A stretch of 64,000 nucleotides of DNA from JAVVTQ01 sp036653595 (GTDB lineage Bacteria > Bacillota > Clostridia > Oscillospirales > Ruminococcaceae). The position numbers were made by a program, and so were the translations under genes. Below the pieces are notes generated by a model. The model worked only from the letters and a program-made list of their open reading frames with translations. It had not been told where the DNA came from and did no database searches. Shown here piece after piece: positions 22,739-31,252 of this stretch (the first letter of the stretch is position 1; each line of letters starts with the position of its first letter). The stretch lies in contig JAVVTQ010000008.1 in assembly GCA_036653595.1 (NCBI GenBank), positions 1-64,000 on the forward strand, in the 5' to 3' direction.

Positions 22739-23848
22739 ATGTTTATAGCTGATGAATTTAAGCTGAGGCTTGCGGCGGCGTCAGTAAAGGTCGATTCGCT
22801 TAAGAAAACCCTAAAGCCGGAGGAGATTTCCGCTGAGCTTGCAGAAATCGAAAAGCAAAGCGCCGAGGCTTCATTTTGGGAGGACACGGAAAACAGCAAG
22901 AATGTGCTGTCGCGCCAAAGCTCGCTCAAAAACAAGCTCGGGGATGTCGCGGCACTCGTCGCCTGCCGTGAAGATGTTGAAACGCTTATCGAAATGGCGG
23001 AGGAGCAAGACGACGACAGCATGGATGCGGAGATCGAGCGCGAAATGAAGAAGCTCGAGAATATGGCTTCCGCGCAGGAGCTGGCGACGCTGCTTTCAGG
23101 AGAGTATGACAGCAAAAATGCGATATTGACTTTCCATGCGGGTGCAGGCGGAACAGAGGCACAGGATTGGGTCGAGATGCTCTACAGAATGTATAACCGC
23201 TTTGCCGCATCACACGGTTTTAAAGTAAAAGTACTCGACTATCTGGACGGCGAGGAGGCGGGGATAAAGAGCGCGTCGCTTCTGATTGAGGGTCACAATG
23301 CCTATGGCTACCTCAAATCCGAAAATGGGGTGCATCGTCTGGTGCGCGTTTCGCCATTCGATTCTTCCGGCAGAAGGCACACTTCTTTTGCCTCGCTTGA
23401 GGTTATGCCGGAAATCGGAGACGATGTGCAGATTGAAATTCGCGACGAGGATTTGAGGGTGGACACATACCGCTCTGGCGGTGCGGGCGGCCAGCACGTC
23501 AATAAGACAGAGTCCGCGATTCGCATAACGCATATCCCGACGGGAATTGTCGTAGCCTGCCAAAACGAACGCAGCCAGTTTCAAAACCGCGACGTCGCGA
23601 TGAAAATGCTCAAGTCCAAGCTCATCAAGGTCAAAGAGCAGGCTCATCTCGAGAAAATCGAGGATATAAAGGGCAATCAGATGGAGATTGCCTGGGGCTC
23701 GCAGATACGCAGCTATGTCTTTATGCCATACACACTCGTCAAGGATCACCGCTCCGGGTATGAACAAGGCAACATAGCGGCAGTTATGGACGGCGATTTG
23801 GACGGCTTTATCAATGCATATTTAATCATGAAGAGCAGAGAAAATTAA
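22739..23848 (+). CDS. prfB: Peptide chain release factor 2, without programmed frameshift
   Basis: A 369-residue class I release factor for UGA and UAA codons. The anticodon-mimic SPF motif (VSPFDSSGRRHTS) and the GGQ loop (RSGGAGGQHVNKTESAIRITHIPTGIVV) that hydrolyses peptidyl-tRNA are both intact. The frame is open from the ATG onward through the region around codon 25 where many bacteria have an in-frame UGA and a +1 frameshift; the sequence there is TLKPEEIS with no stop. The ATG follows AAAGG with eight bases. The product is full length without frameshifting. Confidence 0.97.
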   Translation: MFIADEFKLRLAAASVKVDSLKKTLKPEEISAELAEIEKQSAEASFWEDTENSKNVLSRQSSLKNKLGDVAALVACREDVETLIEMAEEQDDDSMDAEIEREMKKLENMASAQELATLLSGEYDSKNAILTFHAGAGGTEAQDWVEMLYRMYNRFAASHGFKVKVLDYLDGEEAGIKSASLLIEGHNAYGYLKSENGVHRLVRVSPFDSSGRRHTSFASLEVMPEIGDDVQIEIRDEDLRVDTYRSGGAGGQHVNKTESAIRITHIPTGIVVACQNERSQFQNRDVAMKMLKSKLIKVKEQAHLEKIEDIKGNQMEIAWGSQIRSYVFMPYTLVKDHRSGYEQGNIAAVMDGDLDGFINAYLIMKSREN

Positions 23849-24165
23849 TATCTGCGGCGATGTCTTGCCGAAAACCGCATATTAATACAAGCTTATGACG
23901 AGCGGTACACAGCAAATCGATTTTTGCCAAGAAAAAAACAACAAAGGCAGCGGACGTCAAAACAAAGTGCCGGCTTCTTTTGCATTATCGTCATTTGCGG
24001 CAGAATATTGAAAACAGGGCGCAGATAATTATGCAAAATGTGACAAATTTGCAGCAAAAGAAATGTCGCTTTAACACTTTAAAGGTTTAAGTTGGTGATA
24101 TTTCACAATATTTCCGAAGTGTGCAAAGCTTTTTGTTGCAATGCCCCAAAATCCTTTTGTGTATA
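23849..24165. other. Intergenic region between prfB and the liv leader
   Basis: No gene, tRNA or convincing terminator is visible. The sequence is AT-rich without a long open frame; the liv promoter follows directly. Confidence 0.5.
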
Positions 24166-24194
24166 TTGACTTATAAAAATTCATGTGCAATAAT
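24166..24194 (+). promoter_or_regulatory. Promoter of the liv leader and operon
   Basis: TTGACT (24166-24171), 17 bp, AATAAT (24189-24194). The expected transcript start is near 24201, only about 24 nt before the leader peptide ATG. Confidence 0.75.
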
Positions 24195-24224
24195 GTGAAC
24201 AATCTAAAAACACGGAGAAAACCA

Positions 24225-24311
24225 ATGGCGATGCTTTCATTAAACAGCATTATAGTCCTTATTATGGGCCTAGTAAGCGTAGTACTAATTATACGCTTCA
24301 GGTCAATTTAA
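24225..24311 (+). CDS. Leader peptide rich in Leu, Ile and Val
   Basis: A 28-codon frame with the ribosome binding site CACGGAG eight bases before the ATG. The peptide begins MAMLSLNSIIVLIMGL, continues SVVLIIRFRSI, and has 15 Leu, Ile or Val residues out of 28, including the runs IIVLI and VVLII; several use rare-type codons (CTA, ATA, GTA). It lies directly after a promoter and directly before alternative hairpins and a terminator, followed by the livJHMGF operon for branched-chain amino acid uptake. This is the arrangement of a transcription attenuator sensing charged Leu/Ile/Val tRNA. A functional membrane micropeptide is the alternative, since such a sequence is also a possible transmembrane helix. 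Confidence 0.7.
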   Translation: MAMLSLNSIIVLIMGLVSVVLIIRFRSI

Positions 24312-24332
24312 GGCTATTTAATTGCTGTAAGA

Positions 24333-24371
24333 CAGGCGGAGTTGGTTTAAACACTGTTAACCAAAGACCTG
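24333..24371 (+). promoter_or_regulatory. Candidate antiterminator hairpin
   Basis: CAGG (24333-24336) pairs with CCTG (24368-24371) and TTGGTT (24342-24347) with AACCAA (24359-24364). The outer pairing uses CCTG of the terminator's left arm, so this structure and the terminator exclude each other. A further small hairpin, CTGT-aag-ACAG (24325-24335), would in turn block the antiterminator. The pairings are visible; the regulatory role is inferred. Confidence 0.5.
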
Positions 24372-24399
24372 CGGCGATTAAAGCCGCAGGTCTTTTTTT
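24363..24399 (+). terminator. Attenuator terminator before livJ
   Basis: AGACCTGCGGC (24365-24375) pairs perfectly with GCCGCAGGTCT (24383-24393), followed by seven T. It lies between the leader peptide and livJ, so transcription of the operon must pass it. Confidence 0.92.
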
Positions 24400-24428
24400 A
24401 AAATAATTTTTACTGTGAGGGAAAAAAG

Positions 24429-25583
24429 ATGAAAAAGCTTAGAGTTTTGGCACTCGTCATGGCTTTTGTCATGGCAATGACTATGTTTGTCGGATGCGGC
24501 AAGGAAAAGGAAGAGGAAAAGAAAAAAGAAGCCGACACAATTAAAATCGGTTTTATCGGACCACTCACCGGAGAGACTGCACAGTACGGCGAAAACGTGC
24601 GCAACGGCGCAAAAATGTACATCGATGAAGTAAACGCCGCCGGCGGTATCAACGGAAAGCAGATAGAATTTATCGACTATGACGACAAAAGTGAGCCTAC
24701 AGACGCGGCATCGGCCTACAGCCGCCTCGTCGACCAGGACGGTGTATGCGCGATAATCGGACCCGTCACAACAAACTGCGCAAACGCTGTCGCAGAGCTT
24801 GCCGCAGAGGACGGAATCCCGGTCATAACATCCTCAGGAACAGGCGATTCACTGACAGAGGTCGGAAAAACATTTTTCCGCACATGCTACAAGGATTCCT
24901 TTCAGGGAACAAAAATAGCGCAATACATGTCTGAAATTCTCGGCTATAAAAAGGTCGCAGTGCTCTATAACAGCGCCGCGGATTACAGTGTCGGGCTTGC
25001 CAATGCATTCAAAGCAGAATGTGAAAAAGTCGGTATAACAATAGTTGCAAATGAAAGCTATGCCGGTGGAGACACCGATTACAAATCACAGCTTACAAAT
25101 ATTGCCGCAGCGGCGCCCGAAGCCATTTTCTTCCCGTTCTACTACAGCGAGTGCTATATGGCTGCGCAGCAGGCCAAGGAAGCAAACGTAAATGTCCCGT
25201 TCTTTGGCGGAGACGGCTTTGCAGGGCTTTGCGAAATCGAGAGCGTTGACCCCAAGGTCGTCGAGGGCTTTATTTTCTCGGACCATTTCTTCGTCGAGGA
25301 CAAGAACACGGCCGCAAAGTCATTTACAGAGAAATATGAAAGCCAATTTGGCTCATCGCCTCTCGGCTTTGCATACCTTTCATATGATGCAGCTCAGATA
25401 GTTGTAAACGCAATCAAGGAAACTGATTCTACAGATTGGGCGACAATTGTTGCCGCAATGAAAAAGACAGACATCGACTGCCTGACAGGCCACTACAAAT
25501 TTGACGAGCAAAACAACCCGCTCAAACAGTGTGCCATGAAGATCATAAAGGACGGAAAGTACACAGCTGACCGCATGTATTAA
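24429..25583 (+). CDS. livJ: Branched-chain amino acid ABC transporter, substrate-binding lipoprotein
   Basis: A 384-residue lipoprotein: signal peptide with lipobox FVGC (Cys23), a charged Lys/Glu linker, then a type I periplasmic-binding fold (IKIGFIGPLTGETAQYGENVRNGAKMYIDEVNAAGGINGKQIEFIDYDDKSEPTDA). It captures branched-chain or related amino acids outside the membrane and hands them to LivHM. It is the first structural gene after the attenuator; the ATG follows GTGAGGGAAAAAAG. A hairpin after its stop probably keeps its mRNA more abundant than the membrane genes. Substrate choice among Leu, Ile, Val or others cannot be read; the leader peptide supports branched-chain amino acids. Confidence 0.93.
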   Translation: MKKLRVLALVMAFVMAMTMFVGCGKEKEEEKKKEADTIKIGFIGPLTGETAQYGENVRNGAKMYIDEVNAAGGINGKQIEFIDYDDKSEPTDAASAYSRLVDQDGVCAIIGPVTTNCANAVAELAAEDGIPVITSSGTGDSLTEVGKTFFRTCYKDSFQGTKIAQYMSEILGYKKVAVLYNSAADYSVGLANAFKAECEKVGITIVANESYAGGDTDYKSQLTNIAAAAPEAIFFPFYYSECYMAAQQAKEANVNVPFFGGDGFAGLCEIESVDPKVVEGFIFSDHFFVEDKNTAAKSFTEKYESQFGSSPLGFAYLSYDAAQIVVNAIKETDSTDWATIVAAMKKTDIDCLTGHYKFDEQNNPLKQCAMKIIKDGKYTADRMY

Positions 25584-25597
25584 GAGAATGGCATTTT

Positions 25598-25630
25598 CCA
25601 AAGAGGCGCAGTTTGTCTGTGCCTCTTTGG
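25598..25630 (+). promoter_or_regulatory. Intercistronic hairpin between livJ and livH
   Basis: CCAAAGAGGCGCAG pairs with CTGTGCCTCTTTGG (one mismatch) across a five-base loop. No T run follows, so it is likely an mRNA-stabilising or partial stop structure that raises LivJ over the membrane subunits. Confidence 0.6.
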
Positions 25631-25709
25631 GCACTGAATAATGGACAACCGGATGATGTTGATCGTTATTCAGTGTTGCCGTATAGAATGAAAAAAGGAA
25701 GTGGCTACT

Positions 25710-26582
25710 ATGACCTTTGTATACCATATGCTCAACGGTATCCATATCGGCAGCGTTTATGCGCTTGTCGCGCTCGGCTACAGCATGGTTTACGGCATTG
25801 TAAAGCTCATCAATTTTGCGCACGGCGACATAATCATGGTCGGTGCTTATGTGATGTGGTACATTATTTCTTCACTGGGACTGCCTGTTTGGCTCGGTAT
25901 ATTGGCGTCGATTGTCAGCTGTGTCATACTGGGCATGGCAATAGAGAAGATTGCATATAAGCCTCTTAGAAATTCGGCGAGAATTTCGCTTCTCATAACG
26001 GCGATAGGCGTTAGCCTCCTGCTCGAAAATCTCGCACAGCTTATTTTCACCTCTACGCCAAAGACATTTCCCGGATTTATCACTGGCGGCATCAAAATAG
26101 GAGACAAAACCGTGAGCACCACTACCTTTGTCACCATCGGAGTTTCAATTGCCATAATGATAGGCCTGACGCTGCTTGTCTCAAAGACAAAGATGGGCAA
26201 GGCCATGCGCGCCGTCTCTGAGGACAGCGACGCCGCCAGGCTCATGGGAATAAATGTCGACAACACGATTTCATTTACTTTTGCTATAGGCTCTGCGCTG
26301 GCGGCCGTGGCGGCAATTCTCTATTGCAGCTCCTACCCGCAGGTTTCTGCGACAATGGGTTCCGCGCTTGGCCTAAAGGCGTTTGTCGCGGCGGTTCTCG
26401 GCGGCATCGGCTCAATTCCCGGCGCTGTCATAGGCGGCTTTTCTATCGGAATTCTCGAGGCTCTGACGAAGGGCTACATTTCGTCATCGCTCGCAGACGC
26501 GATTGTTTTTGGCATTTTGATAATCACTCTGCTCATAAAGCCAACCGGAATTTTAGGCAAAAATGTTGCCGAAAAGGTTTAA
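25710..26582 (+). CDS. livH: Branched-chain amino acid ABC transporter permease LivH
   Basis: A 290-residue permease with about eight hydrophobic segments and the family start MLNGIHIGSVYALVALGYSMVYGIVKLINFAHGDIIMVGAY. Its cytoplasmic coupling loop is MGKAMRAVSEDSDAARLMGINVDNTISFTFAIGSALAAVAAIL. The ATG at 25710 is preceded by AAAAAGGAAGTGG; a GTG nine bases upstream is in frame but overlaps that site. It forms the translocation path with LivM and is followed nine bases later by livM. Confidence 0.95.
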   Translation: MTFVYHMLNGIHIGSVYALVALGYSMVYGIVKLINFAHGDIIMVGAYVMWYIISSLGLPVWLGILASIVSCVILGMAIEKIAYKPLRNSARISLLITAIGVSLLLENLAQLIFTSTPKTFPGFITGGIKIGDKTVSTTTFVTIGVSIAIMIGLTLLVSKTKMGKAMRAVSEDSDAARLMGINVDNTISFTFAIGSALAAVAAILYCSSYPQVSATMGSALGLKAFVAAVLGGIGSIPGAVIGGFSIGILEALTKGYISSSLADAIVFGILIITLLIKPTGILGKNVAEKV

Positions 26583-26591
26583 GGGGGCAGG

Positions 26592-27620
26592 ATGATGAAA
26601 AATAAAAAAGTCAGCACTCCAATCAAATATCTTGTAAATATCGCGCTCATAATTGCCGTATATATCATCATAAATTCACTTATTGGCAACGGAACTATCG
26701 GAAGATACTATGTCAAGCTCATCAATCCCGTGGGCGTTTATATAATTGCAGCCGTGAGCTTGAACCTAACGTGCGGATTTCTGGGGCAGCTGCCTCTGGG
26801 ACATGCCGGATTTATGGCGGTTGGAGCTTACACCTCCGCGCTCATAACAAAGAGCGGGATAATCCCAAATGAAACACTCTCGTTTTTGGTGGCGCTGCTC
26901 GCCGGAGGAATTTTAGCCGGCATATTCGGAATCATAATAGGCCTTCCCGCGCTCAGGCTCAAGGGCGACTATCTCGCTATCATAACGCTGGGCTTTGGCG
27001 AGATGATAAGGGTTATAATCCAAAATCTCGGCTTTACGGGCGGGGCGCTGGGTCTAAAAAGTATACCGCGCTACACTGACTTTACATGGATTTATATATC
27101 GTGTGTGGTGACGGTTTTCCTCTCCTATACACTTATACATTCGCGCCATGGACGCGCTATAATAGCCATAAGGGAGAATGAGATTGCCGCAGAGAGCTGT
27201 GGCATTCACACCACATACTACAAGACGATGACTTTCACCGTCGCGGCAATATTTGCCGGAATAGCGGGCGGACTTCTCGCACATCACACCGCTTTTGTAT
27301 CGCCGGGTGATTTTGATTTTATGAAATCCATTGAAATCCTTGTCATGGTCGTGCTGGGAGGGATGGGCTCGATAGTCGGGTCTATCGTCTCGGCGACAGT
27401 GCTGACCCTGCTTCCGGAGCTTTTGCGCGCTGTCAGCGATTACAGGATGGTCGTGTACTCGCTGCTGCTTGTCATCGTGATGATCTTTAAACCGTCCGGA
27501 CTGATGGGAAGATATGAGTTTTCGCTCGGTAGGATTCTCGACAAGCTTTTTGGAAAGAGCCGCAAAACCGCAGATGTAGGCGTGCCGGAGAAGGAGGTGC
27601 AAAAAAATGGGGAGAACTAA
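26592..27620 (+). CDS. livM: Branched-chain amino acid ABC transporter permease LivM
   Basis: A 342-residue permease, partner of LivH. Characteristic segments are NLTCGFLGQLPLGHAGFMAVGAYTSAL, LRLKGDYLAIITLGFGEMIRVIIQNL and the coupling loop HGRAIIAIRENEIAAESCGIHTTYYKTMTFTVAAIFAGIAGGLLAH. The hydrophilic C-terminus (about 315-342) extends beyond the last helix. Two adjacent ATG codons could both start it. Its 3' end overlaps livG by 14 bp, which carries the livG ribosome binding site. Confidence 0.95.
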   Translation: MMKNKKVSTPIKYLVNIALIIAVYIIINSLIGNGTIGRYYVKLINPVGVYIIAAVSLNLTCGFLGQLPLGHAGFMAVGAYTSALITKSGIIPNETLSFLVALLAGGILAGIFGIIIGLPALRLKGDYLAIITLGFGEMIRVIIQNLGFTGGALGLKSIPRYTDFTWIYISCVVTVFLSYTLIHSRHGRAIIAIRENEIAAESCGIHTTYYKTMTFTVAAIFAGIAGGLLAHHTAFVSPGDFDFMKSIEILVMVVLGGMGSIVGSIVSATVLTLLPELLRAVSDYRMVVYSLLLVIVMIFKPSGLMGRYEFSLGRILDKLFGKSRKTADVGVPEKEVQKNGEN

Positions 27621-28458
27621 GCTTGTCCCTGTTCCAAGCGGAGCTGTCATACCGGAGCGCGACATAGACAAGCGCCCGATTCTCGATGTGAGGCACCTTG
27701 GAATAGAGTTCGGCGGACTGACGGCTGTCGATGATTTTTCGCTCATAATCGGACGCACGGAAATCGCCGGCCTTATCGGCCCAAACGGAGCGGGAAAAAC
27801 CACAGTATTCAACCTGCTCACAAATGTCTATTCGCCGACACACGGAGCGATACTGCTCGACGGCGAGTCGACACACGGAAAAAGCACCTTTCAGCTCAAC
27901 AAGATGGGGATAGCGAGAACATTTCAAAACATAAGATTATTTAAAAATATCTCGGTGCTCGACAACGTCAAAATAGGTCTGCACAACGAGATGAGCTATA
28001 AGCTGCCGCATGCTTTGCTGCGCCTACCCGATTACTGGAGACAGGAGCGCATAGCAGGTGAAAGGGCACTGGAGCTGCTGAGCGTCTTCGACATGCAGGA
28101 TATGGCCGACATGCAGGCGGGCAGCCTGCCATACGGTGCCCAGCGCCGCCTTGAAATTGTGCGCGCACTGGCAACGAGTCCCAGCTTGCTGCTGCTCGAT
28201 GAGCCGGCCGCCGGTATGAACCCGTCGGAAACGGCGGAGCTTATGGAGAATATAAGAAAAATACGCGATGTATTTCAGATAGCGATTATTCTAATCGAGC
28301 ACGACATGAACCTTGTCATGGGTGTCTGCGAGGGAATAGCGGTGCTCAACTACGGCAAAATTATCGCCAAGGGCTCGCCCGATGACATAAAGAAAAACCC
28401 CGATGTTATCGAAGCGTATCTCGGCAAAGAGGAGGAAAAAGCCGATGTTGAAAGTTGA
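27607..28458 (+). CDS. livG: Branched-chain amino acid ABC transporter ATPase LivG
   Basis: A 283-residue ATPase. Walker A is GPNGAGKTT (about 58-66), the signature region QAGSLPYGAQRRLEIVRALA, Walker B LLLLDEPAAGMN and the switch His in IEHDMNLVMGVCEGIAVLNYGKIIAKGSP. The C-signature reads LPYGAQRR in place of LSGGQ, normal for LivG. It has an N-terminal extension of about 20 residues compared with typical LivG. The ATG follows GAAGGAGGTGCAAAAAA inside the end of livM, so translational coupling is likely. It overlaps livF by 14 bp. Confidence 0.95.
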   Translation: MGRTKLVPVPSGAVIPERDIDKRPILDVRHLGIEFGGLTAVDDFSLIIGRTEIAGLIGPNGAGKTTVFNLLTNVYSPTHGAILLDGESTHGKSTFQLNKMGIARTFQNIRLFKNISVLDNVKIGLHNEMSYKLPHALLRLPDYWRQERIAGERALELLSVFDMQDMADMQAGSLPYGAQRRLEIVRALATSPSLLLLDEPAAGMNPSETAELMENIRKIRDVFQIAIILIEHDMNLVMGVCEGIAVLNYGKIIAKGSPDDIKKNPDVIEAYLGKEEEKADVES

Positions 28459-29143
28459 GAACATCAATGTGTTTTACGGCGACATACACGCGATAAAGGA
28501 TATATCCTTTGAGGTGAACGACGGAGAAATCGTCACGCTCATCGGCGCGAACGGCGCCGGAAAATCAACCATACTAAAAACCATATCGGGGCTGCTGCGG
28601 ACAAAAACAGGCGGCATTAGCTTTGACGGAAACGACATTTCAAAGACGGTATCTCACAATATCGTAAAGGCGGGGCTGGCTCAGGTGCCGGAGGGCAGAA
28701 GAATATTTCTCGGTATGTCTGTCATGGAAAATCTTGAGATGGGCGCTTTTACACAAAAAGGTGTGAACAGGGAAGACATCGAGCGCGTCTTCGAGTATTT
28801 TCCAAGGCTCGAGGAGAGAAAAAAACAAATCGCAGGGACGCTTTCCGGAGGAGAACAGCAGATGCTCGCCATGGGACGCGCACTGATGAGCAAGCCAAAG
28901 CTCATGATGTTCGACGAGCCGTCGATGGGTCTTGCGCCGATACTCGTGGAGCTGATTTTCGACATTGTCAAGGAACTCAACGACGCAGGAACTACTGTTT
29001 TGCTTGTCGAGCAGAATGCTCAAATGGCGCTTAGAATTGCAAACAGAGGCTACGTTCTCGAGTCCGGGCGAATTGTGCTGGCAGATACAGCCAAAAACCT
29101 GTTGGCAAACGAAAGCGTAAAAAAAGCCTATCTGGGCGGCTGA
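28445..29143 (+). CDS. livF: Branched-chain amino acid ABC transporter ATPase LivF
   Basis: A 232-residue ATPase: MLKVENINVFYGDIHAIKDISFEV, Walker A GANGAGKST, LAQVPEGRRIFLGMSVMENLEMGA (typical LivF), signature TLSGGEQQMLAMGRALM, Walker B LMMFDEPSMGL and VEQNAQMALRIANRGYVLESG. It pairs with LivG to power the transporter. The ATG at 28445 follows GAGGAGGAAAAAGCCG within the end of livG. A strong terminator follows the gene. Confidence 0.95.
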   Translation: MLKVENINVFYGDIHAIKDISFEVNDGEIVTLIGANGAGKSTILKTISGLLRTKTGGISFDGNDISKTVSHNIVKAGLAQVPEGRRIFLGMSVMENLEMGAFTQKGVNREDIERVFEYFPRLEERKKQIAGTLSGGEQQMLAMGRALMSKPKLMMFDEPSMGLAPILVELIFDIVKELNDAGTTVLLVEQNAQMALRIANRGYVLESGRIVLADTAKNLLANESVKKAYLGG

Positions 29144-29165
29144 TTTAAGCTAATAATTGAATTTT

Positions 29166-29206
29166 AAACAACCATGATTATTTTACAATTTTCATGGTTG
29201 TTTTTT
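29166..29206 (+). terminator. Terminator of the liv operon
   Basis: AAACAACCATGA pairs with TCATGGTTGTTT across a loop of about 15 bases, and a run of six T follows. Confidence 0.9.
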
Positions 29207-29292
29207 GCAAAAAAACTGTTGAATTTCGGAGAGCGCCGCGCAGGGCTGACTGCGAAAAATGAGAGGGAAGCAGCTTTTTTTGGAGAGAGCTA

Positions 29293-29321
29293 TTGATTTT
29301 TCCAAAATGTTGTTGTATATT
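29293..29321 (+). promoter_or_regulatory. htpG promoter
   Basis: TTGATT (29293-29298), 17 bp, TATATT (29316-29321). The CIRCE element begins five bases downstream and covers the transcript start. Confidence 0.75.
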
Positions 29322-29325
29322 GTCT

Positions 29326-29352
29326 TTAGCACTCAAACTTAGAGAGTGCTAA
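29326..29352. promoter_or_regulatory. CIRCE element (HrcA operator) of htpG
   Basis: TTAGCACTC-N9-GAGTGCTAA is the exact CIRCE consensus. HrcA binding here would repress htpG until heat or unfolded protein removes HrcA activity through GroEL. Confidence 0.95.
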
Positions 29353-29371
29353 ATGAATTTGGAGGTCAATT

Positions 29372-31252
29372 ATGGCAAAGAAGCAATTTAAAACCGAGTC
29401 GAAGCGCATACTCGATTTGATGGTTAATTCAATCTACACAAACAAGGAGATATTTCTCCGCGAGCTTATATCAAACGCGAGCGACGCCATTGACAAGCTC
29501 TATTATAAATTTCTTACAGAGGGCATTGAAGGACACTCGCGCGCCGACTTTGCAATCGACATTGCGGTGGAGGAAAAGAGCAGAATCCTGACAATTTCCG
29601 ACAACGGAATCGGCATGACGAAGGACGAGCTCGAGAACAATCTCGGCACGATTGCTCGCAGCGGCTCGCTTGACTTTGCAAAGGACAAAAAGGATTGTGC
29701 GGATATTGACATTATCGGGCAGTTTGGCGTTGGGTTCTATTCCGCTTTCATGGTTGCCGACAAAATCAGAGTTACCAGCCGCGCATTTGGCTTTGATGAG
29801 GCGTGGGTCTGGGAGTCTGCGGGCGCCGAGGGCTACACGCTTTCCGAGGGCAAAAAGCTCTCAAACGGCACGGTAATAGAGCTTGAAATAAAAAAAGATT
29901 CGGATAATGACAAGTTCGGTGAATTCCTAAACCGCAACAGATTGAGCGCGCTTGTCAAAAAATATTCGGACTATATAAGATACCCAATCAAACTCGACAT
30001 GGAGCACAGCGTAAAAAAAGAGGGTGAGGAGGACAAGTACGAAACTGTCCTTGAAAACACAGTTCTCAACACAATGGTTCCGCTGTGGAAAAAGAACAAA
30101 AAGGACATAAAAGAAGAGGAATACAACTCTTTTTATCACGACAAGTTCTTTGATTATACAGACCCGCTAAAGGTGATTCATCAAAAAGCGGAGGGCACGA
30201 CGCAGTATGAGGCGCTCTTGTACATACCCGAAAACGCAGAGTACAACTATTACACAAAGGACTTTGAACGCGGCTTGCAGCTCTATTCAAGCGGCGTAAT
30301 GATAATGGAAAAGTGCCCCATGCTGCTGCCGGAGTATTTTGGCTTTGTCAAGGGACTTGTTGACAGCGAGGATTTGTCTCTGAACATATCGCGCGAGATG
30401 CTACAGCATGACCGCCAGCTTGCGCTTATACGCACGGCGCTTGAAAAACGAATCAAAAAAGAGCTTGTCGAGATGCTCGAAAAAGACCGTGAAAGCTACA
30501 AGAAATTTTTCTCCAGCTTTGGCCTGACGCTAAAGTTCGGAATATACAAAAGCTATGGTGCGGCGCGCGATAATCTCGAGGAGCTGCTGCTCTTTAAACG
30601 CGCCTTTGGCGAAGAACCGGTCACACTTAAGGAGTATGCCGATGCTATGCCGGAAGGTCAAAAGTATATCTATTACGCGGCCGGCGAAAACGCCGAAAAG
30701 CTAGCGCAGCTTCCGCAGACAGAGCTTTTGCGCGACAGGGGATATGACATTTTGTTTTTGACGGACGATGTCGATGAATTTCTCATGAGCATATTGCACG
30801 ACTACTCAAAAAAAGAGTTTCGCTCGGTTTCAAGCGAGGATCTCGATGTTTTGAGCGAAGAGGAAAAGGGCGAAAAAGCGAAGCAGAACGAGGATAATAA
30901 AGAGCTGTTCGACTGCATGAAGGAGGCTCTTTGCGATAAAGTTGAGTCCGTCAGACTGTCATCCAGACTTAAGAGTCACCCGGTTTGCCTCACAACGGAG
31001 GGCGCTCTCTCGCTCGAAATGGAAAAGCTGCTCAACGATATGCCAAACGGTGAAAAGGTCAAGGCGAAGAGAATTTTGGAGGTAAACGGCGATCACGAGG
31101 TGTTCACAAAGCTCGTGGCGCTGTGGCCTGAAAACAAAGAGCAGGTGAAAAAATATGCAGAGCTTCTTTACGATCAGGCGCTGCTTATCGAGGGCATGAG
31201 CATAGAGGATCCGGTTCGGTTTTCAAACCTTGTATGCGAGCTGATGAAGTAA
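29372..31252 (+). CDS. htpG: Hsp90-family chaperone HtpG
   Basis: A 626-residue bacterial Hsp90. The N-terminal GHKL ATPase shows RELISNASDAIDKL (Glu for hydrolysis, Asn for Mg), ISDNGIGMTKDEL and GQFGVGFYSAFMVADKI; the middle domain has SGVMIMEKCPMLLPEYFGFVKGLVDSEDLSLNISREMLQ with the catalytic Arg; a C-terminal dimerisation domain ends the protein. Length is normal. The ATG follows TTTGGAGGTCAATT. Its promoter carries CIRCE, placing it in the HrcA regulon with groESL; in Bacillus subtilis htpG is not CIRCE-controlled, so this wiring differs from the model. Confidence 0.97.
   Translation: MAKKQFKTESKRILDLMVNSIYTNKEIFLRELISNASDAIDKLYYKFLTEGIEGHSRADFAIDIAVEEKSRILTISDNGIGMTKDELENNLGTIARSGSLDFAKDKKDCADIDIIGQFGVGFYSAFMVADKIRVTSRAFGFDEAWVWESAGAEGYTLSEGKKLSNGTVIELEIKKDSDNDKFGEFLNRNRLSALVKKYSDYIRYPIKLDMEHSVKKEGEEDKYETVLENTVLNTMVPLWKKNKKDIKEEEYNSFYHDKFFDYTDPLKVIHQKAEGTTQYEALLYIPENAEYNYYTKDFERGLQLYSSGVMIMEKCPMLLPEYFGFVKGLVDSEDLSLNISREMLQHDRQLALIRTALEKRIKKELVEMLEKDRESYKKFFSSFGLTLKFGIYKSYGAARDNLEELLLFKRAFGEEPVTLKEYADAMPEGQKYIYYAAGENAEKLAQLPQTELLRDRGYDILFLTDDVDEFLMSILHDYSKKEFRSVSSEDLDVLSEEEKGEKAKQNEDNKELFDCMKEALCDKVESVRLSSRLKSHPVCLTTEGALSLEMEKLLNDMPNGEKVKAKRILEVNGDHEVFTKLVALWPENKEQVKKYAELLYDQALLIEGMSIEDPVRFSNLVCELMK

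Noticed and set aside
24225..24311. Reading the 28-codon frame as a transporter accessory protein
   Set aside because: Possible, but its position between promoter and terminator and its Leu/Ile/Val content fit a leader peptide better; kept as the stated alternative.
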